Shown piece by piece: positions 35,216 to 47,437 of a DNA stretch of 64,000 nt. The stretch comes from Adiantum capillus-veneris (taxonomy: Eukaryota > Streptophyta > Polypodiopsida > Polypodiales > Pteridaceae). The notes under the pieces are model-generated. The model saw only the letters and a program-made list of their open reading frames with translations. It was not told the origin of the DNA and searched no databases. Made by a program: the position numbers and the translations under genes. Within the stretch, counting starts at the first letter, position 1; the number at the start of each line of letters is the position of its first letter. The stretch spans positions 47,891,779 to 47,955,778 of the forward strand of contig CM043970.1 in the NCBI GenBank assembly GCA_014529385.2, in the 5' to 3' direction.

Positions 35216-36202
35216 ATGTTAACGTGAAAGCATGTTAACATGTAGGATGTCTCAAAGCATCCATTCAAAGTTCCTAATAGTAAATGGGAAAGCATCTCTA
35301 TGGATTTTAGTGTGGGCTTACAAACCACTGTACGAGGTCATGACTGGTCATGACTTGGTATGGATGCCCATAGATTTATTGATTAAATTTTGCAATTTTA
35401 TTCCAACCAAGTCCAAAGAAAAAACTCCAGCGGTAGCTAAGTTATTTATTGACAATCTCTATAGATTGTATGGGTTGCCAAGTAATGTTGTGTTTAAAGG
35501 ATTGGATTGAGTTGTGTTTAAAGGATTGGGTAGACAAATCAACATCAACATTGCAGATCATCCTGAAATGGATGGTCAAATTGAACGTGTTAATGAGGTG
35601 CTAGAGAATATGCTACGAGTATGCGTTAGCAAGACGCAACCAGATATTGGGAAGATTACCCCCTTTTTCTTGAGTGTGCTTACAATAGTGCTAATAATAT
35701 GATGATGAATTATTTTATTCCTTTCATACTTATGTATCGTTTTCAACCTAGGTCACCATTTACGATGGGGTTGGTGACTCAGAAGCTTCAACAAGTCAAG
35801 GATTTCCTCCAAGACCACATCAAAATATTGATACTAGATCATCAAAATGTTGGACAAGCACAAGATCAATATAAAATGTATGTTGATGAGAAACATCAGC
35901 AAGTTACCTTCATGGAAGGGGAAGAGGTATTTTTGCATGTGCCAAAGAATTCAAAAAGTCTAAAAACTAGGCCAACACCTAAATTATGTCGAAGGTATTG
36001 TAGGCCTTTTATGATACTCAAGGGAGTTGGTGATATGGCCTACCAATGTTATTGACCAATAGATTTTGGTTGATTTCATCGAGACCCCAATCCAACTGCA
36101 TGAACCATAGCATATTCTCAACTATCATGATCTACGTATGCATCATCATGTCTATCGACAAGCATTAGTCAAGTGGGAAGATAGACCTGAAGGGGGGCAT
36201 AA

Positions 36203-36348
36203 TATCAGGCCAACGGCCATAGGCCAAGGGTCAATTTGAATAGTCTCAAGGGTGTCTATATAAAGATAGTAGATGGGAGAAGAGTACGGGTTCATATGTC
36301 CTCTGGTCTCATACCCTGCATACCAGCTTCACTACCCTTGGCCTTACA
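36203..36348 (+). repeat. Short LTR (about 146 bp) of the split gypsy element
   Basis: Lies just after the polypurine tract and ends CCTTGGCCTTACA. It holds a TATA box, tatataaag (36257-36265). The chromovirus LTR at 42506-42658 has the same size, a central tatatag and a similar end (cctagtcttaca on its own strand). The 5' edge reads tatcaggcc rather than TG, probably by mutation. Confidence 0.65.
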
Positions 36349-36899
36349 ATGAGTGGATGTATCTTAATAGACTCTATTAGAGAAGAAGAGACCCTCATAA
36401 ACTTTTCTCCAGATCATGACTAAACCAAAATCCCTGAAATCCTAGACCATCTTGTTTGCCCTTGTAACTACATGTTCCCTTGAAGAGAACGATCTCTATC
36501 CTTCTGGTAATGTGATCTTCAAAATAGGTTTGACCAAAGAATACACTATGCCTGAAGGTTGATCTTAATTCCAACATTTTTTAAGAACTTATACATGGAA
36601 GGAAAAAAAAAAGTATCACGCATACTAACTCATAATCCTTCTTTTGCGTGCTATCTTATACATATGCATGCCCCTATTACTTCATATCATTTGATGAATC
36701 TTGTAGAGAGAATTTACGCATGTATTGTACATGAAAATTACAAGGGCTAAACCACATGCTCCACAAAAACAACATCTCAAAAAGACAAGAAATGTTTTGA
36801 GAATGTAGATGATATACCCGATAACCCTTGTTTTTGGTACGCTAATAAAAAAAGATACATTTGAAAACCTAAATTTCATCCAATTCCTACGTTATTGTT

Positions 36900-38069
36900 C
36901 TGACACTAGAGCATAAGCTAAGCAAACAAAAACATGCAAGTGACCAATAGATGGCTTCTTATCACACCATGCCTCATATCAACTTATATACTGACAAGCT
37001 TTAGTGGGACACCTGTTAAGTATGGCATCCTCTAGCACAACAACATGTGGCAAAGCTTGGATTTTGACCATACATCGTACCATTACCATAAGCAAACATC
37101 CTCTAGCACAACAACATGTGGCAAAGCTTGGATTTTGACCATACATCGTACCATTACCATAAGCAAACTCTTTTTCCTCTTGGCAACACCATTTTGTTGA
37201 GGTGTATAAGGCAATGTACATTGGTGTTCTATCCCATGACCAGCCAGAAATGCTTCGAATTAATTTGACATATACTCCCCCCCTCCCTGGATCAAAATGG
37301 AGGGTTCCCATAGTACAACCAACTATATTTCAGTCAAAAACTTTTTGAATGACTTAAAATATTAAAACTTATCCTTCAGCAGACGTACCCATGCATGCCA
37401 TGAATAATTATCAATGAAAGTCATGAAGTATAGATGATTACAAAAAAAAAGGAGTGTGCAATTGGGCTACAAACATCACTATGAACAAGCTACAAATTGC
37501 GAGTAGCCCGCAGTAAACCAACTTTTGAAAACTTAGGCCAATGTACTTTTTTCAAAATATAGCCTTCACAAACATGCTTAGATGGTGCCTCCAAAGGGGT
37601 AAATGAGGCCTTGATGGACCCACTCTATATAGATTAAGACATGCCCCTTGGGAGACAAAAAGTATTTAAGAACCTCCTCTTTATGACTAGTATATGGTAA
37701 TTTATGACTCCCCTTATTATGCTCAAAGGAACTAAGGTGAAAGACTTGTTATACTCATAAAATTTTGTATATTAGAGAGTGGGAAGGAAATGCCATTAAT
37801 TAGAGTAATTACAATCTTTTCAACTCCCAAAGGTGGATGAGAGGCATTGTTGGTGCAAGTGGTCTAGTATTCCTGTACAAACAATATTAAGGGAAGTGAA
37901 CAAGCTACTTTGTATCACAATGTGCTTTGCAGCACAACCATCAAAATACCACACATGTCAATCTAAAGGTGCGATCATGCATGCATCATGGACAGAAGGG
38001 TCATACCGGCAAAACACACTAAAAGCCCATTTTTCATCACCATCAATATTTGCAAAGTATGCAATGGCT
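36900..38069 (-). pseudogene. Copia integrase-protease segment, array unit 1
   Basis: Reading the minus strand from about 38060: a Gag end (YFANI-like), the protease region near 37960-37860 (the copies read WYFD-S-G-A-like text with breaks), a pre-integrase zinc segment near 37570-37450, FMTFIDNYSWHAWV (about 37410-37370) and integrase remnants such as SPTKACQY (about 37000). Every segment has stops or frameshifts. Equivalent parts lie in units 4 (about 41050-42020) and 7 (about 50560-51980). Confidence 0.7.
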
Positions 38070-40949
38070 TGGGGGGTGCCTATATAAAGGCAGTAAATGG
38101 GAAAAGAGTAGGGGTTCATATGTCCTTTAGTCTTAGACCCTGCGTACCAGCTCAGCTGCCCTAGGCCCTACAATAAGTGGATGTATCTTAACACACTCTA
38201 TGAGAGTGGAATGGACACTCATAAACTTTGCTCCACACCATGACTAAATCAAACTTCCTAAGATCCTACACCATGGTGTTTGCCCTTGTTACTACATGTT
38301 CCATTGAAGAGAACGATCTTTATCCTTGTAGTAATGTGATCTTCTCAATAGGTTTGACCAAAGAATATGATCTTAATTCCAACATTTTTGAAGAACTTAT
38401 AAATGGACGGAAAAAAAAAGGTATCATGCAAACTAACGCATAATCCTTCTTGTGCATGCTATCTCATTAGCTATGCATGACCGTATCACTTCATATCATT
38501 TGATAAATTCTGTAAAGAGAACTTACACATGTATCGTACATGAAAACAAGGGTTGAACCACATCTTCCACAAAAACAACATCTTAAAAAGTCAAGAAATG
38601 TTTTGAAAATCCAGATGATATAACCTATAACCCATCTTTTTTGCACTATAACCAAACATTTGCAAAGTATGCAATGGCTAGTGGGTGCCTATATAAGGTA
38701 GTAAATTGGCAAAGAGTAGGGGTTCATATGTCCTCTAGTCTCAAACATTGCGTATTAGCTTAGCTTCCCTTGGCCTTACAATGAGTGGATGTATCTGAAC
38801 ACCTTCTATTAGAGTGGAAGGGACCCTCAAAAGCTTTTCTCAAAACCATGACTGAACCAAACTCTCTGAGATCCTAGACCATGTTGTTTGCCCTTGTAAC
38901 TACATGTTCCATTGAGGTTAACGATCTCCATCCTTGTAGTAATGTGATCTTCTCAATAGGTTTGACCAAAGAATCCACTATGCCTCAAGGTTGATCTTAA
39001 TTAGAACATTTTTGAATAATTGTATACTCAAGAGCTTTAGTGTGACACTTGTTAAGTATGACATGTTCTAGCCAAACAACATGTGGAAAAGCTTGGATTT
39101 TTACCATGTATCATACCATCACCATAAAAAGACTCTTTTTCCTCTTAGGAACACCATTTTGTTGAGGTGTATAAGGTAATGTAGTGTGGTGTTTTATCCC
39201 ACGACCAGCCATAAATGCTTCAAATTCCTTTGACATATACCCCCCCCTCCCTGGAGAAGAATGAAGGGTGCCCATAGTACAACTAGCTACATTTTACCCA
39301 GCAACAAAAACTATTTGAATCACATAAACACTTCAAACTTATCCTTCAGCAGACAGACACATGCATGCCATGAGTAATCATCAATGAAAGTCATGAAGTA
39401 TAGATGATTACCAAAAAAAGGAGTGTGCATTGGGCTACAAACATCACTATGAACAAGCTACGAATTGGGAGTAGCCCACACTAAATCACCTTTTAAAAAC
39501 TTAGGACGATGTATTTTTTTCAAAATATAGCCTTCACAAACATGCTTAGATGGTTCCTCGAAAGGGGTAAATGAGGCCTTGATGAACCCACTATATATAG
39601 GTTAAGACATGCCCCTTGGGAGGCAAAAAGTCTTTAAAAAACCCTTCTTTATGACTAGTATAGGGTAATTTTTATGCTTAAAGGAACTAAGGTGAAAGAA
39701 TTGCTATACCCATAATTTTTTGTACATTAGAGAGCTGGAAGGAACTGCCATTAATTATAGTAATTACAATATTTTCAACTCCCAAAGCAGGATAAGAGGC
39801 ATTGTTGGCACAAGTGGTCTAGTATTCCCATACGAACAACATCAAGGGAAGTGAACAAGTCACTTTGTAGCACAATGTGCTTTGTAGACCCATTGTCAAA
39901 TACCACACAATCATGCATGCATCACGGACATAAGGGTCATATTGGCACTACACATTAGAAGCCCATTTTGCATCAGCAACAACATTTGCAAAGTATGCAA
40001 TGGCTAGGGGGTGAGGGTGCCAATATAAAGGTAGTAGATTGGTGAAGATTAGAGGTTCATATGTTCTCTGGTCTCAGAACCTACGTACTAACTCAACTAC
40101 CCTTGGTCTTGCAATGATTGGATGTATCTTAACACGCTCTATTAGAGTGAAAGGGACCCTCATGAACATTGCTCCACACCATGACCAAACCAAACTCCGT
40201 GAGATCCTACACCCTAGTGTTTTCCCTTGTAACTACATGTTCCATTGAAAAGAACGATCTCTATCCTTGTAGTAATGTGATCTTCTCAGTAGGTTTGACC
40301 AAAGATTCCACTATGCCTTAAGGTTGATCTTTAAGTTCCAACATTTTGGAAGAACTTATACATGGAAGGAAAAGAAAAAGTAGGTACCATGCATACTAAC
40401 CATTAGGAAGAGAATGGCGTCCAAGAGGGCCTCTTCATTTGGTAGTTTAAGAAAGTCAAACCTTTAGTATTAAAAAAGTAATCAAAGGATAGATTTTGAT
40501 TCAAAAAGGTAAAATGGCTAGTTTATTTTAATTTAAATTTTCCCCCCAAAATGGAATTCAAAATCTAGAGGGTAAAACTATATCATGTAGCATATCTATG
40601 GAAAGAGCTCAATGTGTAGATTTCAAATCTATAATCTTCGTTGAAATTGAAGATCATATATGAGAGTCATGGAAAGACCCCATTCTCTTTCTAATGTCAT
40701 GGTCCTTCTTGTGCGTGCTATTTTATATCTATCCATGACCCTATCAATTCATATAACTCGATGAATTCTAAAGAGAGAACTTACACATGTATAGTACATG
40801 AGAACAAGTATTGAACCACATCTTCCACCAAAACAACATCTCAAAAGGTCAAGAAATATTTTCAGAATGCGGATGATATAACCTGTAACCCTTGTTTTTG
40901 GCACTGTAACCAAAACATATACATTTTACAACCTAAGTTTCATACAATT

Positions 40950-42025
40950 CCTACGTTGTTGTTCTAACACTAGAGCATACGATAAGCAACCAAAAACATG
41001 CAAGTGACCAAAAGATGGTTTCTTATCACACCATGCCTCATATCAACTTGTATACTGAAAAGCTTTAGTGGGACACCTACTAAGTATGACATCCTCTAGC
41101 CAAACAACATGTGGCAAAGCTTGGCTTTTGACAATACATCGTACCATCACCATAAGAGAACTCTTTTTTCTCTTAGCAATACCATTTTGTTGAGGTGTAT
41201 AAGAAAATTTACATTTGTGTTGTATCCCACGACCACCCACAAATGCTTCAAACTCCTTTGACATATACTCTCCCCCTGGCCGGATCTAGATGGAGGGTGC
41301 AGTCAGCAACAAAAACTCTTTGAATCACATAAACAATTCAAACTTATCCTTCAACAAAGATACCCATGCATGCCATGAGTAATCATCACTAAAAGTTATG
41401 AAGTATAAATGATTACACAAAAAAGGAGTGTGCATTGGGCTACAAACATCACTATGAACAAGCTACAAATTGTGAGTAGCCCACACTAAATCACCTTTCA
41501 AAAACTTACGATGATGTATTTTTTTCAAAATGGAGCCTTCACAAACATGCTTAGATGGTGCCTCCAAAGGGGTAAATGAGGCCCTGATGGACCCACTCTA
41601 TATAGATTAAGACATGCCCGTTGGCAGGCAAAAATTAAAGTCTTTCAAAACCCCCTCATTAAGACTAGTATATGGTAATTTATGACTCCCCCTTATTATG
41701 CTTACAATAACTAAGGTGAAAGACTTGTTATACCTATAAGTTTTTGTAGTAAGAGTGGGAAGGAAGTGCTATTAATTAGAGTAATTACAATCTTTTCAAC
41801 TTCAAAAGCTGGATACGAGGCATTGTTGGCGTAAGTGGTCTAGTATTCCCATAAGAACAACATGAATGGAAGTGAACAAGTCACTTTTAGAACAATGTGC
41901 TTTGTAGCACCATTGTCAAAATATCACACATGTCAATCTGCAAGCACAATCACGGACAAACGGGTCATACGGCACTATAGACTAAAAGCCCATTTTGCAT
42001 GAGCAAGAATATTTCAAAGTATGCA
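40950..42025 (-). pseudogene. Copia integrase-protease segment, array unit 4
   Basis: The frame 41264-41043 gives MSKEFEAFVGGRGIQHKCKF and then SYTPQQNGIAKRK, the Copia integrase signature (PYTPQQNGVAERKNR). Its catalytic Glu is changed (A-K-R-K instead of A-E-R-K), so it is inactive. Upstream on the minus strand are the rest of the integrase core and protease remnants. Confidence 0.8.
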
Positions 42026-42505
42026 ATGACTCAAGGGTGCCTATATAAAGGGAGTAGATGGGCGAAGAGTAGGGGTTCATTTGTCCTCTGGTTTCAGACC
42101 CTGTGTACCAGCTCAGCTACCCTTGGCCTTACAATGAGTGTATGTATCTAAACACCCTCTATTAGAATGGAAGGGACCCTCAAAAACTCTGCTCCACACC
42201 ATGATTGAACCAAAATCCATGAGATCCTAGACCATGTTGTTTGCCCTTGTAACTACATGTTCCATTGAGGAGAACGATCTCCATCCTTGTCGTAATGTGA
42301 TCTTCTCAATAGGTTGGACCAAAGAATCCACTATGCCTTAAGGTTGATCTTAATTCCAACATTTTTGAAGAACTAATACATGGAAGGAAAACAAATTAGG
42401 TACCATGCACACTAACTCACAATCCTTCTTGTGCGTGCTATCTTATAGCTATGCATGACCCTATCACTTCATATCATTCGATGAATTTTGTACAGAGAAC
42501 TTTCG

Positions 42506-42658
42506 TGTAAGACTAGGGGAACTAGTGTCTTGGAGTCCACCTCCCAAGCTCCCACTATATAGCATGGCTCCTAGCCCTTTGCCCTAGTTGGACTCCCTAT
42601 CCACACTGCCTAGCCCAGCCTTGCCCTTGTCTAGTGCGGCCTTGCCCTTGTCTTGACA
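42506..42658 (-). repeat. 3' LTR of the chromovirus (153 bp)
   Basis: On its own strand it starts TGTCAAGACAAGGGC right after the polypurine tract and ends AGTCTTACA, with a central ctatatag TATA-like box. Its short length matches the LTR at 36203-36348. Confidence 0.65.
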
Positions 42659-42669
42659 TTACTCCCCCC

Positions 42670-43083
42670 TTAAAGAAAAGTTTTTGTCCTTGAAAACAAA
42701 AGTGGGAAATTTCTTCTTAAGAACACTAATGTTTCCCAAGTCGCGCCTTCCTCAGATCGATCTTTCCACTTGATTAAGGCTTGTTGACATACATGATGAC
42801 GCGTATGTAAATCATGATAGTCGAGAATGCGTTCAGGTTCATGCGATAAGGTAGGAGGCTCAACGAAATCAACCAAAATCTGTTGGTCAATGACATTGTC
42901 GTCCCCATGTAACCGCTTATGTAAACGGCTTACATGAAACACTGGATGAATACGAGAATGTGTAGGTAGCAATACTTTGTACGCATGATCACCTACTTGC
43001 TTGAGTATTTTGAAAGGGCCACAATATCGTGGAGATAATTTAGGTGTTGGCCCAGTTTTCAGACTTTCTGAATGTTCTGGCAC
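42670..43083 (-). pseudogene. Integrase C-terminus and chromodomain of the chromovirus
   Basis: The 137-codon open frame contains PTPKLSPRYCGPFKILKQVG (the GPY/F-type module) and HPVFHVSRLHK, followed by a chromodomain: PERILDYHDL, then ALIKWKDRSEEGATWE. Chromodomains bind modified histone tails and direct insertion, which defines chromoviruses. The frame is joined to the integrase core upstream only through stops around 43130-43380. Confidence 0.9.
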
Positions 43084-43377
43084 ACTTAAAAATACTTCCT
43101 CCCCTTCCTCAAAGGTAACTTGCCGAAGTTTCTCATCAGTGTACTTCTTATACCGATCCTGCGCTTGTCAGACATTCTGATGAGCGAGTTTCAGCATATC
43201 CATGTGGTCTTGGAGAAAATCCTTAACCTGTTAGAGTTTTTTGGTTGCCAACCCCACCGTAACAGGTGACCTAGGTTGAAAACCATACATGAGCATGAAA
43301 GGACTAAATCCAGTTGTGACATGCGTAGCACTATTGTAGGCAAACTCGAGAATAGGTAAATATTCTTCCCAGTCTGA

Positions 43378-44259
43378 CTATTTCTTGCTAATGTATTCTC
43401 TTAGCATATCCTCTAGCACTTGGTTAATTTGTTCAGTATGACCATCTGTTTCTGGATGATCGGTTGTACTGAGGTTCAGTTGTGTACCCAATCGTTTGAA
43501 CACAGCCCTCCAAAAATGATTGTTAAACTTGGGATCACGATCATTGACAATGTTAGTTGGAAAACCATACAACTTGTATAGGTTTTCCACAAATCACTTG
43601 GCTAGTTCTGGAGTCTTAATCGTTGATTTGGTTGGAATGACTTTACATAGTTTAGTCAATCGGTCTACAACCACCCATACCGAGTCATGACCTCGTCCAG
43701 TGGTTGGTAAACCCACAATAAAATCCATAGAGATACTTTCCCATTTACCATTGGGAATATCCAAAGGATGTAAGAGTCCTCCGACTTTCAGGCACTCTAC
43801 TTTGTTAACTTGAGATTTTTGGCAATGCAAGACATAAACTTGAACAAAGCCATGTAAACCTGGCCAGTAAAAATGTCGTCATACGAGGGCATAAGTCTTT
43901 CTAATACCCGGGTGCCCTGCACTTGGACTATCATGACATTCATAAAGAATTTGGCAGCGAATGTCTGTGTCTGTAGGTACACAAACTCTCCCCTTATGGA
44001 GTAGGTACCCATTGTCGATGGTGAAATGCTTCCATCGCTGTAGTTCATCACTCGATAGAGGTGAATTATGTGTGGAGGTTAACGCTACACTACCATCATT
44101 GGAGTGAGAAGGATCCCTCATTTGTACATGGCTCCACACTTTGGAATATGCGTCATCTTGCTCATATTTGCCCTTTAGAGAATCCAAAAATTCACTACGA
44201 AGTTCCGTGAACAAGAGAGAATTGATCTCTTGCATACGACTTAGAGCATCAGCCACCAC
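43378..44259 (-). pseudogene. Integrase core of the chromovirus
   Basis: Zinc-binding HDSPSAGHPGIRKT (about 43925) leads, after a frame change, to CQKSQVNKVE. The catalytic acids are SMDFIVGLP (first Asp, about 43715), VNDRDPKFNN (second, about 43540) and HPETDGHTEQINQVLEDML (Glu, about 43445). One in-frame stop (43591-43593) and at least one frameshift (about 43880) interrupt it. The three catalytic acids are all present. Confidence 0.85.
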
Positions 44260-45560
44260 ATTGTATCGTCCTTTACGATACCAGAGCTTGGCGTCATATT
44301 CTTAAAGAATCTCAGTCCACGTGGCTTTTCGACCCTTCAAATCAGTTTGTTGTGTAAACTATTTGATGCTTTCATGGTCAAACACAATCTCAAACTAAGC
44401 ACATACAAACAATGTTGCCATGTTTTTAAGGCAGACACTATTGCATAGAGTCCGCGTTCATAAGTAGAGTAGTTATGCTATGCTGCATCAAGCTTCTTGC
44501 TTTCAAATGCAATTGGCTGCCCGTCTTGTAACAAGACTTCTCCAATAGCACGGTCACTGGCATTCGTTTCCAAAACGAATGCTTTCAAAGAATCTACAAT
44601 AGCTAGTATTGGAGTTGTAGCTAATGCATCCTTGAGCGTATCGAAACTATGCTGTTGAGCGGGTCCCCACTGAAAAGCTTTGCCTTTGCCTTTAAGTTGG
44701 TCCGGTTGGTCCGTCATGGGAACAACAATATTAGCATAGTTTTTAACAAACCTTCGAACAAAACCTGCAAATCCTAAAAAAATATGTAACTCTTCTAGAT
44801 TTTTAGGAGAAGGCCACTTCCGTATTGTATCCACTTTGGATTGATCCATATGTAGCCCATTAGCTGAAATAACATGCCCAAGATAGTGAATTTCTTCTTT
44901 CAGAAAATCACACTTAGATTCCTTGGCGTATAATTTGTTTTTCGTAACAATTCAAACACCTGCCTCGGATGTTGTAAGTGTTCTTCTTCAGAAGCACTGT
45001 AGACTAGAATGTCATCGAGAAAAACGATGACAAATTTGCCCAAGTACGGCTTCAAGACATGTCAGGAATGTTGCGGGCACATTGGTTAACCCAAAGGGCA
45101 TAACCAAAATCTCGTAGTGTCCAAAACCTTGTTTGGAATGCAATTTTGGGTATATCAGCAAGTCGAATATGGACTTGGTGATAACCTGACCGCAAGTATA
45201 TTTTCATAAAAATACGAGCATGAGTGAGTTTGTCAAACATCTCTTATCAAACAGCTCATCCACGCGTGGCAATGGGTACTTGTTCTTAACAGTAACCGTA
45301 TTTAAGCCACGGTAGTCTACGCACATGCGCATGTTGCCGTCTTTTTTCTTTACTAATAGGATAGGAGAAGCCCATGGTGAAGAACTGGGTTGTATGAACC
45401 CTCTACTAAGGTAGTAAGCAAGCTGACATTCCACCTCGGCAGCTTCAGAGTAACTCATGCGGTAGGGCGGTTTACTGACAAGTTTACTACCTGCAACCAC
45501 ATCGATGCTATGTTGCACCGATCATGTCGACAATAATCCTGGTGGAAAATCATTAGGAAA
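44259..45560 (-). pseudogene. Reverse transcriptase-RNase H of the chromovirus
   Basis: The frame 45518-45204 has [20 protein letters not shown] and [21 protein letters not shown] frameshift near 45240 leads to [20 protein letters not shown]. The catalytic FLDDILVYS is at about 45020 in another frame. The frame 44849-44478 carries MDQSKVDTIRKWPSPKNLEE and FLGFAGFVRRFVKNYA, then RNase H text (FVLETNASDRAIGEVLLQDG, in which the usual catalytic Asp of the D-A-S motif reads N). About four frameshifts or stops. Confidence 0.85.
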
Positions 45561-46175
45561 AACATCGTGAAATTCCTTTAATAAAATTTTTAACTCACTA
45601 GCAACTTTTGCTTGTTGGGAAGTAGCCATTGGTGGAAGAGATAAGAGAGAAGCATGCGGCGTTGAGGAATGTTCAACAGATTCAATGTTAAAGAGAAAAT
45701 GAGACAATGAGTAACATAATAAAACTTGATCTATTTCATTATCAGAAACGAGCTGCATAAGCTCAACTGTACATATCAATGGTGAAGAAGGTACATTCTT
45801 CTCTCCTAACAACAACACATTGCGCCATGGGATTCGAGCATCAAGCTGTTGTGCTCATAGCTACGCTTCAGTGATGGTCCTAGGCTATGCAATCATTCCC
45901 TACCAAGGACCACGTTTGCCCTCTCCATGTTCATAACCTAAAAATCCAAGGATGTGGATTAGCCTTGTACTTCCAACGGAACAGCTTGAACTTGAGTATC
46001 CCATATTTTGGCATCATTTCATTGCTACCTTGTAGTGGTGGGTACTCGGAGTTTGAGGCAATTTGAGATTTTTCACCAATCTATAATTGATAAAATTGTG
46101 AGTAGCACCGTCATCTACCAAGATGCACACCTTGTGCCCTTGCAGAGATCCGTGCATACGTACTAAATCATGTGG
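45561..46175 (-). pseudogene. Protease and spacer of the chromovirus
   Basis: On the minus strand near 46140-46090 the text GHKVCILVDDGATHNFINY is retropepsin. Its catalytic triad reads D-D-G rather than D-S/T-G. Further spacer sequence (45818-45522) runs into the RT with SSPLICTVELMQLV and VASELKILLKEFHDVFPNDF, the usual protease-RT linker. Confidence 0.65.
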
Positions 46176-47437
46176 TTAGAAGGTCTGTTGCCACATGGAA
46201 GCTGTGAGACAACATTCATGCACCACCTCGGTGTGTGTTACTTCCACTGTAGAGAATCGTGAGGAAGACTCAAGAGGCAGAAGTTGCAGTGTGTACACTA
46301 CTTTCTCCTTGCCATGAGCAGCAGATTTCCCCTTGGGACAATCCTTTTTCCCATGCCCGCTTCCTAAACATTGAAAACATAATTTCTCTTTCTTAGCTTT
46401 ATCAAAGTCCTCAAGAGAGAGAGGACCTCTGGACCCCTTGGGTGTTTTAGATGCTTCTAAATCGGCTACTATAAATTTCCTTTTATTGTGCCCATATTGT
46501 GTGCATGTATTACCATGTGTATTAGCAAGAACGTGATCATGATGTGATTTCTTTTCATCTGGATCATCGTGAATATGTGCTTTCACTATGGCTTCCTCAA
46601 GTGTTTTAGAGTCTTGAGTCTTGACGTGCTTCTTAAGCTCTGGTGTCAAACCACGGATAAACCCACGTACTTGTTGAAAGGTGTCTAGGCCTTCCAACTT
46701 GAGGATAACATCCCGATAGTGAGATATATATTCAAGTAATGATGGGTATTGGTACATGGAACACGTGTCCCAAGCCGTCCAATTTTGATCTGCCTCATTT
46801 ATAGGCAAGAATTCTTTGTGAAACATGTTTCAAAAGCTTCCCAACTCTGTGGTATGATATTCTTCTCCTTGAGAGACATCCACCATTTGTAGGCCTTGCC
46901 TTCCAAAGTTAAACTTATTTGCAGTGCTCTGACTGCGTTCGGAGTACGCCTTAAGGCGTGAATTGCATCCCACTTGCTGAGAAAGATATTCACTGCATCC
47001 TTATTGCGATCTTGGTCTTCTCCCTTAAAAGTCGGAGGTTTGGTGTTTTTCAACAACTCATCCACCTCTTTTGCAGTGAGAGTGTGCAAAGCATCGGCAG
47101 ATAGACCTTGTCCCTGATCAAAAGGGCCTTGCCCCTGTGTAGCAACGTGCTCATGCATGTGCATGTCAGCAGGACCCTTGGACTGCTGTTGCATTAATTG
47201 TATCACTAACATGGATAATTTAGTGACGTTTTCATTTAAAGATGCTAAATTTCCTACCATGACTGATATGCTTTTTTGAAGTGCACGAAGTTCTTGAATA
47301 TAAAGCAGTTCATAAGTGTCGTCACCCGTCGTAGTGTCACGGGCACTCTCCGTGAGAGCATCCGGCCCCGAGCCATTACGGACAGGATCAGGCGTATTAT
47401 GCTCGAAATCAAAAGTCATATTGATATCGGAATCCAT
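46176..47437 (-). pseudogene. Gag of the chromovirus (one frameshift)
   Basis: The ATG at 47437 opens MDSDINMTFDFEHN and runs to 46799. The frame 46826-46176 continues after a single shift near 46810. The first part has a Leu-rich helix and the capsid motif PPTFKGEDQDRNKDAVNIFL, then LEGKAYKWWMSLKE. The second holds YRDVILKLEGL and FIRGLTPELKKHV, then a zinc knuckle, CFQCLGSGHGKKDC. Apart from the one shift, this Gag looks full length (about 420 codons). Confidence 0.88.

Larger units (their letters stand above)
34188..36348 (+). mobile_element. Decayed gypsy chromovirus-like element, 3' part (RNase H, integrase, LTR)
   Basis: Continuation of 1-1699. It starts at the RT-RNase H connection (the FLG..FVGFYQRLVKNYA region, about 34213). 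It then shows RNase H pieces (about 34330-34750), VADALNHMPETNSLL, the integrase zinc region (35040-35160), FDNLYRLYGLPSN-like integrase core, and DHPEMDGQIERVNEVLENML (about 35550-35615), in which the third catalytic Glu is kept. A C-terminal segment (PTPKLCRRYCRPFMILK) follows. Polypurine gaaggggggcat (36189-36200) precedes the LTR. It is broken by many stops. Confidence 0.82.
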